Position numbers and translations under genes: made by a program. Positions 25,541 to 35,878 of a stretch of 64,000 bases of DNA are shown piece by piece; position 1 is the first letter of the stretch, and each line of letters opens with the position of its first letter. The notes beneath the pieces were generated by a model, which was given only the letters and a program-made list of their open reading frames with translations, was not told the origin of the DNA and ran no database searches. Origin of the DNA: Pedobacter sp. FW305-3-2-15-E-R2A2 (GTDB lineage Bacteria; Bacteroidota; Bacteroidia; Sphingobacteriales; Sphingobacteriaceae); NCBI RefSeq assembly GCF_038446955.1, contig NZ_CP151803.1, positions 6,696,001 to 6,760,000 of the forward strand, read 5' to 3'.

Positions 25541-26860
25541 TTAGTTCTTTATTAAATTACCTGAGAAATAAAACCCTGGTCTCTCAATGCTTTTAAACTG
25601 TCCCAGCCTTACATTGAAATAATCTAAGGTGAATTTATCTGCATTTAAAACATCAAATATTGGTTTTATAAAAGAAACCAGTAAACCTGCATTTCCATTA
25701 TTTCCTGCAGGGATCTGCTGAAATTTATAGACATTGTTGGCATCCTTTGTATAGCTGAACGGGAAAGTAGCAATAAATGCCCTTCCTTCCTGCAACACAA
25801 TACAGTCTAAGATCATCGTGTTATTTACAGGTTTGAATTTGAAAGTCATATTGGTTAATGTTAAACCATATGCAGCTTCACACAGTGCTTTAAAGGAATC
25901 CACCTTTAGCATAAAATCAGGACTTGCACCTTCCAATGGTACAGAAGTATCAATATCAAGGGTATTAAAACTTACACCCAATAAAGAATTCAGGTTAAAC
26001 GGAGCGGTAGCGGAATTTTGGAAATCGTATCTTTTTCCTCCGACCTTAACATAAAAAGATTCCTTAACATTATCCCAGAACAATTCATTAAACGCCACGC
26101 CATTAAAAGAAACATATTCCTTTAGAAATAAACTGCTGTTCATATATCCGAATTGGGTAATAGGAGCAACAATCGAATTACTGTTGTCTTTATAAATCAT
26201 TACAAAGCTTTTTGTATTTGGATCTATATTGCACTGAATCTGTTTTCCATCACCTAAATCAAGGTATTTAAAAGTGGGTTGAGAGACGTATTCCTGAGTA
26301 GCCTCATCCATTACCTCCAGGCCTTTTGCATTATAAGAGTCGTAATCCTCTTTACTTGCACGAACCAATACCAATGGGCTTTGGTTATATAGACCTGTAA
26401 GTTTTATCGTGTCGGTAGTAGCTGAAACGAACTTAAATTCAAAATCGGCATACCAACCTTGTCCCAGCTCCCCTCCTTCACTTAAAGAAGGAGTTGGGTC
26501 TTGAAGGATATGCAAATAAGAATAGGTATCAAACAATAAAGTAGGTTGCTGCAGGGCCTTCAGACGATAGCTGCTTTCCAGACTTTTGGTTTGTCCTTCC
26601 AGGTTAAAATCAGAGTACATCGTTACTCTGTTTTTATCATCAAATTTAAAGAAATGACCAAAACCGTAACCTTTACTTGGAAATACTACTGCTTTCCAAC
26701 CATAGGCAGCACCGGCCAATTGAGTCTGATAAGCCGTAAGTGTTTCATTTAAACGTTCATCAACATTGCCCATAATAGGCTTTGTATCATCCTTCCTGCA
26801 GGACACAAAAACTGTAGTCAGCAGAAGAAAATATAATAAAAGATTTTTCATTGTGTTCAT
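25541..26860 (-). CDS. DUF4302 domain-containing lipoprotein
   Basis: The start is taken at MNTMKNLLLYFLLL, giving 439 residues with a lipoprotein signal ending VFVSC. The body matches DUF4302, with LTAYQTQLAGAAYGWKAVVFPSKGYGFGHFFKFDD near 35-70. These surface lipoproteins occur in SusC/SusD loci beside zinc metallopeptidases. It starts 1 bp after the stop of the metallopeptidase gene, so translation is coupled; an upstream start would overlap that gene. It probably helps capture the substrate of the locus; ligand unknown. Confidence 0.87.
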   Translation of the reverse strand: MNTMKNLLLYFLLLTTVFVSCRKDDTKPIMGNVDERLNETLTAYQTQLAGAAYGWKAVVFPSKGYGFGHFFKFDDKNRVTMYSDFNLEGQTKSLESSYRLKALQQPTLLFDTYSYLHILQDPTPSLSEGGELGQGWYADFEFKFVSATTDTIKLTGLYNQSPLVLVRASKEDYDSYNAKGLEVMDEATQEYVSQPTFKYLDLGDGKQIQCNIDPNTKSFVMIYKDNSNSIVAPITQFGYMNSSLFLKEYVSFNGVAFNELFWDNVKESFYVKVGGKRYDFQNSATAPFNLNSLLGVSFNTLDIDTSVPLEGASPDFMLKVDSFKALCEAAYGLTLTNMTFKFKPVNNTMILDCIVLQEGRAFIATFPFSYTKDANNVYKFQQIPAGNNGNAGLLVSFIKPIFDVLNADKFTLDYFNVRLGQFKSIERPGFYFSGNLIKN

Positions 26861-26861
26861 G

Positions 26862-28262
26862 TTAAAAAGATTGCAATGTGCCAAATAAGTAAGAAGTCGC
26901 ATCAGTAGTCTTCACAAATCCTCCATAAAGATTTTTAGATTGAGGAACGATATCATCTACCCAACGAATATTGAACTTTTGATTGTTAAAATACGCAAGT
27001 AAAGGGATCACTGCTGCTTGTATAAAAGTTGCATTCCCATTCATTGCAACAGGATTGCTCAAAGTAGTTACTCCGCCAACTGTAGTCGCATCAAATAAGA
27101 AATTCCCTAAATACCCTTGGCCTAATGCTGCCGTTGGATCCATTAGATTCACGCTAAGTACAATTTTATCTGGCGCAATAAGCGTAAGAGAAATGTTATC
27201 CAGGTAATATCCCATATTTAACAACCCTGTGTTTCCGGCATTAAAAGCAGTCAGGAACTTCGGAGAAAGTCCGGTCAGTTTCTGTGGATTAATATTGATG
27301 GAATTCAACTCTTTATCAAATGCAACTACACTCGTCAGATCCGGTGTTGGATAAAGCTTCTCTATCGCTTCCTGAGTTTTTGCTTGCAATTGTGACAACT
27401 CGATACCATAAGCATCTTTTAAATAAGAAATTACAATCGCTTGTTTCCTGGTTAGTTTAGATCTGGAGTCATTGTTTCGCTCGTATAATCCTTTTCCATC
27501 TCTCTTAATAAAATTACCTGCCATAATGAACTGGTTATTCACCACATCGTTCATTCTTGCCTGTCCGTCAACCAGCATACTTGCCAGCATTTCCACAAAA
27601 TCATCATCTTTATTAGATCTTGAGTAACTGGTAATAAATCCAAGTGCCTGAGCCTCCGCATCGTCAAAATTAAACCAGGTAGCCGTATAATCACCAGGAG
27701 TGATTCTCTGATAATCAGAGGTCACAGCAATGTTCTGATTCAAGATGTGGCCAAACTCATGATGAATGGTATGTAGCATTCTACGTACTTCAGGCTTGTT
27801 CTTAATGTCAAACTGATTCAGAACCATCAATACGATTTTTCTACCACCTTCAGCAGTCCCTAAAGTCATCGTTCCATTGCTGTTATAAGAAGGACTTCCC
27901 ACAAGGAAGAACTGCTTTTGAGCATATTTCTTAAAAAATGCTTCTCCTTTAACCGCAACATAAGGCTCGATCCATACTTTCTTGATCGCGTCCATTACGG
28001 GAATCACCTTATCCTCTTTCACCGGAACTACGTCCTTTTCAATCTCTCCCAGTTCTGACCTGTCCCATTTGTATTTTACTTCTATGTTATAAGGTGTGGT
28101 ATAATTGGTACTTAACCATTCATCCAAAGGCCCTTTAGCCCAGGTATCTCCTCCTAATCCTACCAGAGGAGTACTTAAATCGTCTTTTTTGCTACATGAG
28201 GCCAAAACCGCCAATGCAACCCCAAGAACCATTATCTTTCCAAAATTCTTTTTCATGATCAT
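26862..28262 (-). CDS. Putative zinc-binding metallopeptidase lipoprotein (Peptidase_Mx1 type)
   Basis: The 466-residue protein has a lipoprotein signal (ALAVLASC) and a zincin motif HHEFGHILNQ, with His168, Glu169 and His172. The third ligand is probably in the downstream GFITSYSRSNKDDDFVEMLASML segment. This family sits in SusCD-type loci and is expected on the outer surface, where it may trim a peptide ligand. It lies 15 bp after susD and 1 bp before DUF4302. The second ATG (MKKNF, two codons in) is also possible. Confidence 0.88.
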   Translation of the reverse strand: MIMKKNFGKIMVLGVALAVLASCSKKDDLSTPLVGLGGDTWAKGPLDEWLSTNYTTPYNIEVKYKWDRSELGEIEKDVVPVKEDKVIPVMDAIKKVWIEPYVAVKGEAFFKKYAQKQFFLVGSPSYNSNGTMTLGTAEGGRKIVLMVLNQFDIKNKPEVRRMLHTIHHEFGHILNQNIAVTSDYQRITPGDYTATWFNFDDAEAQALGFITSYSRSNKDDDFVEMLASMLVDGQARMNDVVNNQFIMAGNFIKRDGKGLYERNNDSRSKLTRKQAIVISYLKDAYGIELSQLQAKTQEAIEKLYPTPDLTSVVAFDKELNSININPQKLTGLSPKFLTAFNAGNTGLLNMGYYLDNISLTLIAPDKIVLSVNLMDPTAALGQGYLGNFLFDATTVGGVTTLSNPVAMNGNATFIQAAVIPLLAYFNNQKFNIRWVDDIVPQSKNLYGGFVKTTDATSYLFGTLQSF

Positions 28263-28277
28263 ATCTAATTAAAATGA

Positions 28278-29759
28278 TTAACGGGCGTTTTTCTCTAAAC
28301 CTAAAGCAATCGCTTCCTGTGGCAATTGAATTACCCTTCTTGGATCGTTTGCACCAAGAGTGATCACTTCTCCTCCACTGATATAAGGATGCGTTATCGG
28401 TATTTTGAGACGGATGATATCAAACCAGCGAATTCCTTCATGCATATATTCCTGACGTTTAAAGTTCAGGATAGATCCAACCAAGGCATCTTTAACATCC
28501 ATGCCCGGAAAAAATGCCATTGCTTTCGCTTCTGTGAATTTCATCGCCGTCGCACTGTAATTTACAATACGTTTCGACAGATAAGCATCCATATCGTTCA
28601 CCGCTGCAGCGTTATCTCCCAACATAACGTTTGCTTCAGCACGGTTAAACAATACTTCTTCAGCGGTCAGCAAGGGGATCATGTTATAAAATTCTCCAAA
28701 GGAAGCATTGATCGTTTCCTTTACGATATGATTTCTAAATTTAGGAATGTTCAAGAAAAATTCTGTGCCACCAAATACTTTTGAACTGATTGCCAGCGCT
28801 CTTTTTATCGGATTATTTGCCGGATTAAAAATTTTCTGAACTTCTGAACTTAAAGAATAATTGTACTCCGCATAGCTGGTTCCCCAACTCGTTGCAGACT
28901 CCTGAATCAATAGATTTGCAGGTTCAGAAGAATTGGTATACAATGCCTGTAACTCGTAATATCCCAAAGCATTATAAGTGGTATTCCAAGGTCTTAGGCT
29001 GGCGGCAACGGTAGTTCCCGGAAATACAGCATTGGCATGATCCACTACTTTTAGGTAATCTTTTTTAAACAGGTAGAAACGAGTAGCAAACGCATGTGCG
29101 GCCTGAGTGGTAAAATGGTATTTAGGCACACGGTAAGTATTGTTTCTGATCAAAGGAATTCCCTCCTCCAGATCTTTCTCAATTTGCGCATACACCTCGG
29201 CAACAGTACCACGACGGTAGCTTCCTTCTACTGTTTTCTGAGGAGTAGTCACGTAAGGAATTCCAGGATCCGAAGCTGCAGTCGCAGGATCATAAGCTTT
29301 AGAGAAGAAGGTAACCAACATAAAATGAGAATAAGCCCTCGCAACCAATGCTTCACCTTTACTCGCCATATAGGCTTCTGTATTTCCTCCTTTTTCGATT
29401 GCTTCTAAAGCATAATTTGCAGCAGAGATCGCTTTATAGCAAGCATTCCAATAGTAAGGAGGAGTATCTGCCAGCTGTGCATCCACCTGATCTTCATACT
29501 TCCATGGCGATTCATTCGTGATGTCAATTGCATTACCCGACCTGTTACCTTTATCACCGGCATTATCACTCATCGCTTCAGCAAAAGGAATATAATTACC
29601 ATGTGGATAAGCATTAGCCAACAATTCTGCAACTTTTACTGGTGTATTTAATTCTGATCTGTCATCTGGCTGGTGCTCCAGGAACTTCTTACAACCGGAT
29701 AATGCTACCGTTGCAAGAACTGACATATATATAATTTGATTAATCTTTTTCATTTTCAT
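28278..29759 (-). CDS. SusD/RagB-family nutrient-binding lipoprotein
   Basis: The 493-residue lipoprotein has a signal ending ALSGC. TPR-like helices with KGEALVARAYSHFMLVTFFSKAY and the typical C-terminal EYMHEGIRWFDIIRLK and DPRRVIQLPQEAI mark SusD. It forms the lid over the SusC barrel on the cell surface. It sits 11 bp after susC and before the metallopeptidase. The substrate is not clear; no glycoside hydrolase is in the operon, so a peptide is more likely than a glycan. Confidence 0.95.
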   Translation of the reverse strand: MKMKKINQIIYMSVLATVALSGCKKFLEHQPDDRSELNTPVKVAELLANAYPHGNYIPFAEAMSDNAGDKGNRSGNAIDITNESPWKYEDQVDAQLADTPPYYWNACYKAISAANYALEAIEKGGNTEAYMASKGEALVARAYSHFMLVTFFSKAYDPATAASDPGIPYVTTPQKTVEGSYRRGTVAEVYAQIEKDLEEGIPLIRNNTYRVPKYHFTTQAAHAFATRFYLFKKDYLKVVDHANAVFPGTTVAASLRPWNTTYNALGYYELQALYTNSSEPANLLIQESATSWGTSYAEYNYSLSSEVQKIFNPANNPIKRALAISSKVFGGTEFFLNIPKFRNHIVKETINASFGEFYNMIPLLTAEEVLFNRAEANVMLGDNAAAVNDMDAYLSKRIVNYSATAMKFTEAKAMAFFPGMDVKDALVGSILNFKRQEYMHEGIRWFDIIRLKIPITHPYISGGEVITLGANDPRRVIQLPQEAIALGLEKNAR

Positions 29760-29770
29760 TCTGGGTTAAA

Positions 29771-32700
29771 TTAGAAACCAACTTTTAAAGAAAGGGTATA
29801 TTGCTTAGGAATCGGTAAGGCCACACCACCAGAAGCAAAGAACTCAGGATCTTGTCCTTTTAGTTTTTTGTCTGAATAGATCAGCCAGAAATTATTTGCC
29901 ACAACACCCAGTGAAGCGTTATTGGCACCGATGCTTTTTAACATTTTAGCGGGTAAAGCATAAGTCAGCGATAATTGCTTTAGACGAATGAATCCACCAT
30001 CCGCAACCCTTGCAGAAGAATAGTTATAACTGTCGTACGGAAAAATACCTGGAAAACCGAGTACCGTAGATACATCAGGTATACCAGGAATATTAGTTCT
30101 GGTCTCATCACCTGGCAAAGTCCAACGGTCTTTAAATTCGTTAGGATGCGCATCAAGATCCGAATAAGAAGTAGAGAATGCAGGATTTAGCCTGATCTTG
30201 TTTCCGGCAGAAAACGTGAATAAAGAAGATAATGTAAATCCTTTATAACGAACCTGGTTAAAGAAGCCTCCGGTTAATTTCGGATCAGTAGGACCTTCAT
30301 ATTTAAGGTATTTCGTTACATCACTCTGAAGGTATACTTTATTGCTTCTTTCTCCTTTTTCGTTAATAAATTCCGGAACTCCGGTATCATGATTCAAACC
30401 AGTAAATTCGAGTGAATACAAACCACGGTACGGGAATCCTTCCTGAGGTCCACCATCGGCACCGATCAACTGAAAAATATTCTGTGGACTTTTTAAGCTG
30501 GTTACTTTATTATCATTATAACCAAAATTCAGGTTACTTCTCCATCCCCAGTCTTTGGTATCCACAATCTTTCCAGACAAGGTAAACTCGATACCTTTAG
30601 TTCTCATATCCGCATAATTCGCAGTCGTTAAAAACTGCCCGCCAATACCAGAAGTTCTCAATGGACTGATCAGGTCGAAACCATTTCTTTTGTATAAATC
30701 TACAGTCAGACTCAGCACATCCTTAAAAAAGCCAAAGTCAACTCCGATATTCGTTTCGTATTGTTTTTCCCAGGTAAGGTCGCGATTCTCAATATAATCG
30801 ATATTCATCGTAGACTCTGTCTCATTACTATACGGGCGCAATGCAGCTCCATTTTTAAGTACCAAAGCAGAGTTTGTTGCACTACCCAAACTGGCAGTAA
30901 GACCATAAGTTGCACGTAAAGTTAAACGGCTGATCGTCTGCTGAGCTTTCATGAAGTCTTCAGTATCCACATTCCATGCTCCTGAAACGTTCCAGGTTGG
31001 CAGCCATCTCGCGGTAGCAGAAGTACCCAATTGATTGGAACCATCATATCTACCTGTAGCATTGAATGAATATTTTCCTTTGTAAGAATAAGCAGCTCTT
31101 GCCATGAATGCCGCAAAACGGTCATATTTATGACCCATGGTATAGTACGGCAGGTTATTTAAAGTTGCTTGTTTGATGATGTTAGGATCAAGGAAAGGAA
31201 CCCCTCCTTTATCAAATTGGTAGCCATAACCGATATTACTTCTAAACTGACGATTTGCCATTCTCATTTCCTGGAAAGCGTACACGTTAATCAGGTGATC
31301 GTCGTTAATGGTATTGTTATACTCCAGAGAGTTTCTTACCATATAAGCTTTCAGGAAGTCGTCCGTAGTGTTGTAAAAACCACCATATGGCAATACAACA
31401 ATCGGCTGCAATTCAGGATGCTCCGGATCACGGAAAAGGAAGCGGTTATTGTCCTGAATATAAGAATCGCCATTCGCACGATAGGCATTAGCCATATTCG
31501 AATTTTCTCTTACTTTATGCTCATTGCCACTTTTCACGTAACGCATCGAAGCAAGAAAATCATATTTAAAATGTTTGTTAAACTTGTAGCCCAAACCTCC
31601 CTGAAGTTTAAAATCAAGCAAACTTAGATCTAAAGTATTGTTGTCAAGCTCATTAAGGATATTGAAATCTGCAAAATTCCTTGTAAAGTTCTCTCTTTTT
31701 CCATTCTCATCAAACGCAGTAAGTGTTCTACTGGTATTCAGGGCATAACTGAAAGGATTGATGTCAAAATCACGTGAATACTTGCCTTCTACAGGATTAC
31801 TCACACGACCAACCGTTCCCGGTGCTTTCTGATCTCTGATGGATCCTGTAGTAATGAAATTCACAGAAAGTTTATCCGATAAGATAAAGTTCGCATTCAT
31901 ATTAGCAGTATAACGCTCTACGCTATTCCCTCTAGCCCAACCATTATCATTCAAATAACTGGCAGAAAAATATAACTGTGATTTTTCAGTACCTGAAGAC
32001 ACACTTAGAGAGTGTTCCTGCAAAAATGAATTCTTAAACAAGGTATCAAACCAATCCGTATTTGCTTGAGCGTAACGCGTTAGAAAGCCATTTCTCGCTT
32101 CCGGAGTATTTGCCAGTCCAAACTGATTTGAAGTCGCATCATAAGTATTGATCAATTGATACATTTTAGTGAATACACCACCATCTGCTCTGCGTGAGGC
32201 AAGACTATGGTTTAACCATCCTTTACGTGCCATCTCAGAATACACAGACATCTGATCTGCTGAATTCATAATGTTATAGTCATTATAAGTCGGCTTCAAA
32301 TAGGTAGAAAAGTTACCGGTATAAGAGATCAATGGTTTTCCGATACGTCCTTTTTTAGTCGTAATAACAACCACACCATTCATTGCTCTTGCTCCATATT
32401 GAGCAGTTGCAGCTGCATCTTTCAAAATATTAAAACTCTCAATATCATCCGCATTAATACCCGCAACAGAAGATCCGATTAATGTCGTTACATCTCCTGA
32501 CGACAATTGCTCATTTGAAACATTTACAACATCTTCAAGAATAACTCCATCAACAACCCATAATGGCTTATTCTCACCAGTAATGGAAGTTGCCCCACGA
32601 ACCCTGATTTTAGGTGCTGCACCAAATGTACCAGAAACGTTCTGAACAGAAACACCGGCTGCGCGACCTTCCAGCATACGACTCACATCGGTTATACCTT

Positions 32701-33379
32701 CCTGCTTAATGTCTGATCCTTTTAAACTGGTTGCCGCTCCGGTAAATAACTTTTTATTGATATTCTGATATCCTGTCGAAATCGTTACCTCTTTCAACTG
32801 GCTGATGTCCTCTTCCAGACTTACATCTATACTTGTCCTGGTTCCAACAGCAATTTCAACTGTTTTATAACCTATAGCAGTAAATACGATCGTTGCACCA
32901 TCTTTCACCCTGATCTGGTATTCTCCGTTTCCATTTGTCGAAACACCATTAGAAACTCCTTTTTCACGGACACTAACTCCCGGTAACAATTCATTATCCT
33001 TAGCTGCCCGTACAGATCCCTTTACAACGACATCTCTGCTGGCTTTGGACTCAATAAGTTTTTTTAAGATTACCTGTTTTCCAACGATATTGTAATTGAT
33101 TCCTTTTACTTTCAGTGGTTCCAGATCTGTTCTTATAGAAACCAATTTTACAGGAACATCAATACTCATTTCTTTATTGATTTGAGCTGCATCGTAAACG
33201 AAACTCACCTGATAAGCGTTTTCTATTGTCTTTAGATAGTTATCTAATCTCTCTGTCTTAATTGCGCTTCCTTGCAGTTCATCAGCCTTGGCAAATGAAA
33301 AACAAAAGAACGTGAAGAATAACATAGCCCCAAGGCCATACTTCAATCTCCGCAATTTTCTTTGGTAGTTTTTCTCCAT
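29771..33379 (-). CDS. SusC/RagA-family TonB-linked outer-membrane receptor with STN signalling domain
   Basis: The 1202-residue protein has a signal peptide (about 1-32), an STN/secretin-like domain (about 50-108) that contacts FecR, a carboxypeptidase-like domain (about 118-200, with ELLPGVSVREKG), a plug (IRVRGATSITGENKPLWVVDGV; AAATAQYGARAMNGVVVITTKKG) and a 22-strand-type barrel ending in the aromatic LSLKVGF. It imports a ligand with SusD using TonB energy. The STN domain and the FecR/sigma genes directly upstream indicate ligand-induced autoregulation. Confidence 0.96.
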   Translation of the reverse strand: MEKNYQRKLRRLKYGLGAMLFFTFFCFSFAKADELQGSAIKTERLDNYLKTIENAYQVSFVYDAAQINKEMSIDVPVKLVSIRTDLEPLKVKGINYNIVGKQVILKKLIESKASRDVVVKGSVRAAKDNELLPGVSVREKGVSNGVSTNGNGEYQIRVKDGATIVFTAIGYKTVEIAVGTRTSIDVSLEEDISQLKEVTISTGYQNINKKLFTGAATSLKGSDIKQEGITDVSRMLEGRAAGVSVQNVSGTFGAAPKIRVRGATSITGENKPLWVVDGVILEDVVNVSNEQLSSGDVTTLIGSSVAGINADDIESFNILKDAAATAQYGARAMNGVVVITTKKGRIGKPLISYTGNFSTYLKPTYNDYNIMNSADQMSVYSEMARKGWLNHSLASRRADGGVFTKMYQLINTYDATSNQFGLANTPEARNGFLTRYAQANTDWFDTLFKNSFLQEHSLSVSSGTEKSQLYFSASYLNDNGWARGNSVERYTANMNANFILSDKLSVNFITTGSIRDQKAPGTVGRVSNPVEGKYSRDFDINPFSYALNTSRTLTAFDENGKRENFTRNFADFNILNELDNNTLDLSLLDFKLQGGLGYKFNKHFKYDFLASMRYVKSGNEHKVRENSNMANAYRANGDSYIQDNNRFLFRDPEHPELQPIVVLPYGGFYNTTDDFLKAYMVRNSLEYNNTINDDHLINVYAFQEMRMANRQFRSNIGYGYQFDKGGVPFLDPNIIKQATLNNLPYYTMGHKYDRFAAFMARAAYSYKGKYSFNATGRYDGSNQLGTSATARWLPTWNVSGAWNVDTEDFMKAQQTISRLTLRATYGLTASLGSATNSALVLKNGAALRPYSNETESTMNIDYIENRDLTWEKQYETNIGVDFGFFKDVLSLTVDLYKRNGFDLISPLRTSGIGGQFLTTANYADMRTKGIEFTLSGKIVDTKDWGWRSNLNFGYNDNKVTSLKSPQNIFQLIGADGGPQEGFPYRGLYSLEFTGLNHDTGVPEFINEKGERSNKVYLQSDVTKYLKYEGPTDPKLTGGFFNQVRYKGFTLSSLFTFSAGNKIRLNPAFSTSYSDLDAHPNEFKDRWTLPGDETRTNIPGIPDVSTVLGFPGIFPYDSYNYSSARVADGGFIRLKQLSLTYALPAKMLKSIGANNASLGVVANNFWLIYSDKKLKGQDPEFFASGGVALPIPKQYTLSLKVGF

Positions 33380-33409
33380 AAATTAATTGTTGATTGGTTT
33401 TAAAGTTGA

Positions 33410-34375
33410 TTATAAGCTCTTAATGATGATGGCATTACCATCCTTTTTTATATGTATTGAATAAGTCTCTTTCAGCGCGGTTAATGCTTCATCCAGACTG
33501 GTATTTTTAAAATTAGCGTTGAATTTTTTGATGGTGAGCTTCTTGTCATACAGCACAATCCGAACCCCGTAATAATCGCTTAACTGCTCGCAAACTTCAT
33601 CAAGCGGCATATCCACAAACTTCAGCTCTTTAGTAAACCAGGCTGCATCATTACTGTTCTTCAACCCGAGTATCGTATTGTCAACATATTGATAACTGAT
33701 TCCCTCGCCGGCTTGTAGAATAGAAGGTTTGCTTTTTTGATTAGGACTGAACATTACCTTTCCTGTACTTACCGACAGGTCTATATTCGTTGCAGAATAA
33801 TTGATGTTAAAGGAAGTTCCTAAAACTTTAACAACAGAATGACCTATCGTCACTTCAAAAGGTCTTTTTGAATCTTTACTCACCAAAAAGAAAGCTTTAC
33901 CTTTTTCGAGGGTTACGGGACGCTCTTCATTAGAAAATTCTTCAGGGTAACTCACTGCACTGTTCGCAGCCAGGAAAATCTTTGATCCATCATCCAGCAA
34001 CACGGAATCAATTTCAGTACTCGTCCTTTTAACAATATAATTTACCGCAGTTTTTTCGCTATAAATCCAGAAACCAACGGTCAGCACGAGAACTGCGGCA
34101 GCTGCAACTTTGCTCCAGCTAAAGATTCGTCTAGGTTCCACATAAGTAGCCTCATCGAGGCGTAACCTGAAATTACGTACCGATTTTTGAACATCAAGAC
34201 CCTGCAGACGTTTTGTTTCGGCAGCATTATCCCATATTCTTTTGGTCTGCTGAAAATAAACTTCATTCTCCTCAGACAAGGTTCTCAAATGGTTTACCTC
34301 TGCCGCTAAAATCTCATTTTCTGGTTCGTTGAAATGTTTCAGGATCATATCCTGAAAGGTTAGTTTGTCTTGCAA
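33410..34375 (-). CDS. FecR-family anti-sigma factor
   Basis: The 321-residue protein has a cytoplasmic N-terminus (sigma-binding helices), one membrane segment (about 88-106, SKVAAAAVLVLTVGFWIY), a FecR domain (about 115-215, with RTSTEIDSVLLDDGSKIFLAANS and GKAFFLVSKDSKRPFEV) and DUF4974 (about 250-318, with DMPLDEVCEQLSDYYGV) that receives the STN signal. It lies 30 bp before susC and 103 bp after the sigma factor. Confidence 0.95.
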   Translation of the reverse strand: MQDKLTFQDMILKHFNEPENEILAAEVNHLRTLSEENEVYFQQTKRIWDNAAETKRLQGLDVQKSVRNFRLRLDEATYVEPRRIFSWSKVAAAAVLVLTVGFWIYSEKTAVNYIVKRTSTEIDSVLLDDGSKIFLAANSAVSYPEEFSNEERPVTLEKGKAFFLVSKDSKRPFEVTIGHSVVKVLGTSFNINYSATNIDLSVSTGKVMFSPNQKSKPSILQAGEGISYQYVDNTILGLKNSNDAAWFTKELKFVDMPLDEVCEQLSDYYGVRIVLYDKKLTIKKFNANFKNTSLDEALTALKETYSIHIKKDGNAIIIKSL

Positions 34376-34478
34376 TTCGGTTAGGTTTGTATATAAGACA
34401 AACGGGTGACTAAAAACCCCTAGTCATATATGATTAAAAAAATAATATTTATTAAATATCCCCTGAGGGACGAATGCC

Positions 34479-35096
34479 TTAGTATAAATACATGGCAAGA
34501 AGGTAGAAATACTTGAATTTCTTCCTGACAGGACTATTTTCCGCGGCTTTAGAAACGCGGCTTCTCAGAATCTTGAGTGCATTCCCCATATGATTCTCTA
34601 CCGTTTTTTCAGAAATGTTTAGCTGTGAAGCGATGTCCCGGTATTTCAGGCCGTCCATCCTACTGAGCTTAAAAACCTGCTGGCACTTCTCTGGAAGCAA
34701 CTCAATTTCGTTGTATAGCAATACAATCAACTCGTTCTCTTCATCATGACGCTCCGCATCATCAGGAGTAATGTGATCTGCAATTTTTAGGTGATGTTTC
34801 TCAATATTCTTTTGACGGTTTATAAAATTGATAGAAGCGTTTACCACACTACGATAGAGATAAGCTTTAATAGATTTGATCTCCGATAGCAATTCCTTCT
34901 CCTCCCAAATCTTCAAAAAAACATCCTGTACGATTTCTTCGGCGGCGGGAATGCTCTGAACATACTTATCCGAAACCAAAATTAATTTCCTGAAATTATG
35001 AGAATAAAAGTCAGTGAATGCATCCTTATTGTTATCCTCAATAAGTAAGAGTAGATCACTCCCTGAAATTACATCTATCGATTTGCTGACACTCAT
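34479..35096 (-). CDS. ECF RNA polymerase sigma-70 factor
   Basis: The 205-residue protein starts at the ATG of MSVSKSIDVISG. Region 2 is visible as FTDFYSHNFRKLILVSDKYV and EIVQDVFLKIWEE. Region 4 is ELLPEKCQQVFKLSRMDGLKYRDIASQLNISEKTVENHM. This is the FecI-like Bacteroidota type that serves SusC/FecR loci and probably transcribes the operon downstream. The 191-bp gap to DUF420 should carry its promoter, but no clear TAnnTTTG box is seen there. Confidence 0.94.
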   Translation of the reverse strand: MSVSKSIDVISGSDLLLLIEDNNKDAFTDFYSHNFRKLILVSDKYVQSIPAAEEIVQDVFLKIWEEKELLSEIKSIKAYLYRSVVNASINFINRQKNIEKHHLKIADHITPDDAERHDEENELIVLLYNEIELLPEKCQQVFKLSRMDGLKYRDIASQLNISEKTVENHMGNALKILRSRVSKAAENSPVRKKFKYFYLLAMYLY

Positions 35097-35287
35097 CACA
35101 CTCCTAACCAATTAGAATAATTTGAACAAAATCGAAATTATTACGTTAATAGCTCTAAAATATGATTTAAGAAGGAATTATTGCTGAAAAAATAAAATAT
35201 TATTAACTTAAATGGGATAAGTCCACTATTCCGGCAGCATTTTTCCAGAAAAATAAAAAAATCAGCCTAAATAAAGTAACTATCTAA

Positions 35288-35854
35288 TTAGAAATTATAG
35301 TAAGGAGAAATCATTAAGTAAACCACAACCCCCGTAACCGCTACATACAACCAAACAGGATAAGACCAGCGAACGATCTTTTTATGAAGCGCTACCTGCA
35401 TGTTTAAGCCCCTGTAAAAGCTTACCAGGATCAAAGGTAAAACAACCACAGCAAGGATGATATGCGTAGCCAAAATGAAGAAATAGACATATCTTGTGCT
35501 TCCCACTGCAGCAAGCTCTGCTACAGATAAGATGCCGTTATGGTCAATATCGCCAAACTTCGTATCCTTTTCATATAGATGAAACAAGATATAAAAAACC
35601 AAAAAGATAGCTGAAAGGATAAAGGTGATGATGTTCGTGATTTTATGGGCTTTAATATTCCCTTTTCTGATAAAGACCAAAGAGATGATCAGTAACACAG
35701 AACAAGTGGCATTGATACCACCGATAATATGAGGTAAAAGATAAATGAAAGATGGTTTAGTGGTCGGTGGTGGTACTAATTTCAGCGCAATAACAACAGT
35801 CAGCACCACAGCTGTAACGATCCATACTAAACGTAAAAAAAACTTATCATTCAT
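35288..35854 (-). CDS. DUF420 domain membrane protein of the oxidase cluster
   Basis: The 188-residue protein has four to five membrane segments; IGGINATCSVLLIISLVFIRKGNIKAHK and THIILAVVVLPLILVSFYRG carry the conserved His and basic residues of DUF420. The family is related to the CtaM/YozB proteins needed for assembly of haem-copper oxidase. It is the last gene of the leftward respiratory block, 24 bp after the SCO-like gene, in keeping with an assembly role. Confidence 0.9.
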   Translation of the reverse strand: MNDKFFLRLVWIVTAVVLTVVIALKLVPPPTTKPSFIYLLPHIIGGINATCSVLLIISLVFIRKGNIKAHKITNIITFILSAIFLVFYILFHLYEKDTKFGDIDHNGILSVAELAAVGSTRYVYFFILATHIILAVVVLPLILVSFYRGLNMQVALHKKIVRWSYPVWLYVAVTGVVVYLMISPYYNF

Positions 35855-35878
35855 CTTATTCAGGTATTATGGGAGGAT

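Noticed and set aside
31169..31627. Open frame of 152 codons opposite susC
   Set aside because: It lies wholly antisense within a well-supported SusC gene, with no matching family or start context.
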